Assembly: GCA_036558305.1 (NCBI GenBank)
Contig: DATBFX010000297.1
Span: 1 to 5,407, forward strand
Reading direction: 5' to 3'
DNA: 5,407 bases
Source: DATBFX01 sp036558305
GTDB lineage: Bacteria > Chloroflexota > Chloroflexia > Thermomicrobiales > UBA6265
Position 1 is the stretch's first letter, and each line of letters begins with the position of its first letter. The position numbers and the translations under genes are program-made. The notes under the pieces were generated by a model. The model was not told the origin of the DNA. It did not search any database and saw only the letters and a list, made by a program, of their open reading frames with translations. This document shows positions 4,996 to 5,407 of the stretch, piece after piece.

Positions 4996-5407
4996 TTATG
5001 AGTGACTGATCCGCGGATCGAGGAAGGCATAGAGAATGTCGACAGCGAGATTGACCAGGACGTACGAGGTCGCGACCAGGAGCACGACCCCCTGGACGAC
5101 CGGGAAGTCCTTCCCTTGAATTGCGGTGACGGCGATCTGGCCGATTCCCTGCCGGGCGAACACCACCTCGGTGATCATCGAACCGCCGAGGAGCGCTCCG
5201 AACTGAAGACCGACAACGGTCACGGTCGGGATCAAGGCGTTGGGGAGGGCGTGGGCGAAGACGACAGCGCGCTCGCGCAGCCCCTTGGCGCGGGCGGTCG
5301 TGACGTATTCCGACCGCAGAACGTCGAGCATGCTGGACCGGACGAGGCGGGAGACGATGGCGGACGCGTTGAGTCCGAGCACCAATGCCGGCAAAACGAG
5401 GTGCTTG
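4996..5407 (-). CDS. DppB/OppB-type ABC transporter permease, C-terminal part (first cassette)
   Basis: C-terminal 136 residues of an inner-membrane permease; the gene begins beyond the right edge. The visible part opens with KHLVLPALVLGL, continues through SRLVRSSMLDVL (19-30 of the visible part), and then has the EAA loop YVTTARAKGLRERAV (34-48) with HALPNALIP (52-60) and the invariant glycine G42. LLGGSMITEVVFARQGIG and the closing DPRISHS match the family's last helices and tail. The reading frame is open to the edge, so an apparent start codon near 5394 (TTG) is internal and should not be used. It is followed after 19 bases by the DppC gene, forming the usual B-C permease pair. It cannot be compared directly with the other DppB in the window, because only the N-terminal part of that one is present. 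Confidence 0.95.
   Translation of the reverse strand, partial: KHLVLPALVLGLNASAIVSRLVRSSMLDVLRSEYVTTARAKGLRERAVVFAHALPNALIPTVTVVGLQFGALLGGSMITEVVFARQGIGQIAVTAIQGKDFPVVQGVVLLVATSYVLVNLAVDILYAFLDPRISHS

Noticed and set aside
4032..5030. 332-residue DppC form starting at 5030
   Set aside because: It would overlap the DppB end by 35 bases and lacks the GGAGGAG that precedes the ATG at 4976.

Overview
The window carries six genes, all read from the minus strand (right to left as printed). The DNA is GC-rich, roughly 60-65% by eye, and coding density is high. In order of transcription the genes are: the 3' end of a DppB-type ABC permease (cut off by the right edge), a complete DppC-type permease, an enolase-superfamily enzyme of the mandelate racemase/muconate lactonizing type (MR/MLE), a short-chain dehydrogenase/reductase (SDR), a family-5 extracellular solute-binding protein with a twin-arginine signal, and the 5' end of a second DppB-type permease (cut off by the left edge). 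Gaps are 19, 74, 10, 113 and 101 bases. I see no terminator, RNA gene, transposon or CRISPR array. Every long plus-strand reading frame looks like a shadow of these genes.

The layout is that of a bacterial catabolic island for taking up and processing a small organic solute. Two oligopeptide/dipeptide-class (PepT family) import cassettes flank two cytoplasmic enzymes. The right-hand permease pair closes one cassette. The binding protein and left-hand permease open a second one, whose remaining subunits should lie beyond the left edge. The MR/MLE and SDR genes are tightly coupled: the stop codon of the first is next to the ribosome-binding site of the second. They are therefore probably consecutive steps, such as dehydration or epimerisation of a hydroxy-acid or acid sugar and oxidation or reduction of a related hydroxyl/carbonyl. 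The substrate cannot be read from the sequence; PepT-family transporters carry peptides but also oligosaccharides, opines and other solutes.

The organism is a high-GC bacterium. The Tat-dependent, non-lipoprotein family-5 binding protein and repeated Opp/Dpp cassettes with sugar-acid-type enzymes would suit Chloroflexota (Thermomicrobia-like) or some soil Alphaproteobacteria or Actinobacteria. This is a weak inference. The palindrome CGATCG is strikingly frequent (about 18 copies), which may be a genome signature.

The most interesting points are: the MR/MLE enzyme keeps all three metal ligands but has Arg-Phe-Tyr where the catalytic Lys-x-Lys is expected; a two-copy 12-base direct repeat with exact 20-base period lies upstream of the binding-protein gene; and nested inverted repeats without a U-tract lie between the binding-protein and second permease genes.
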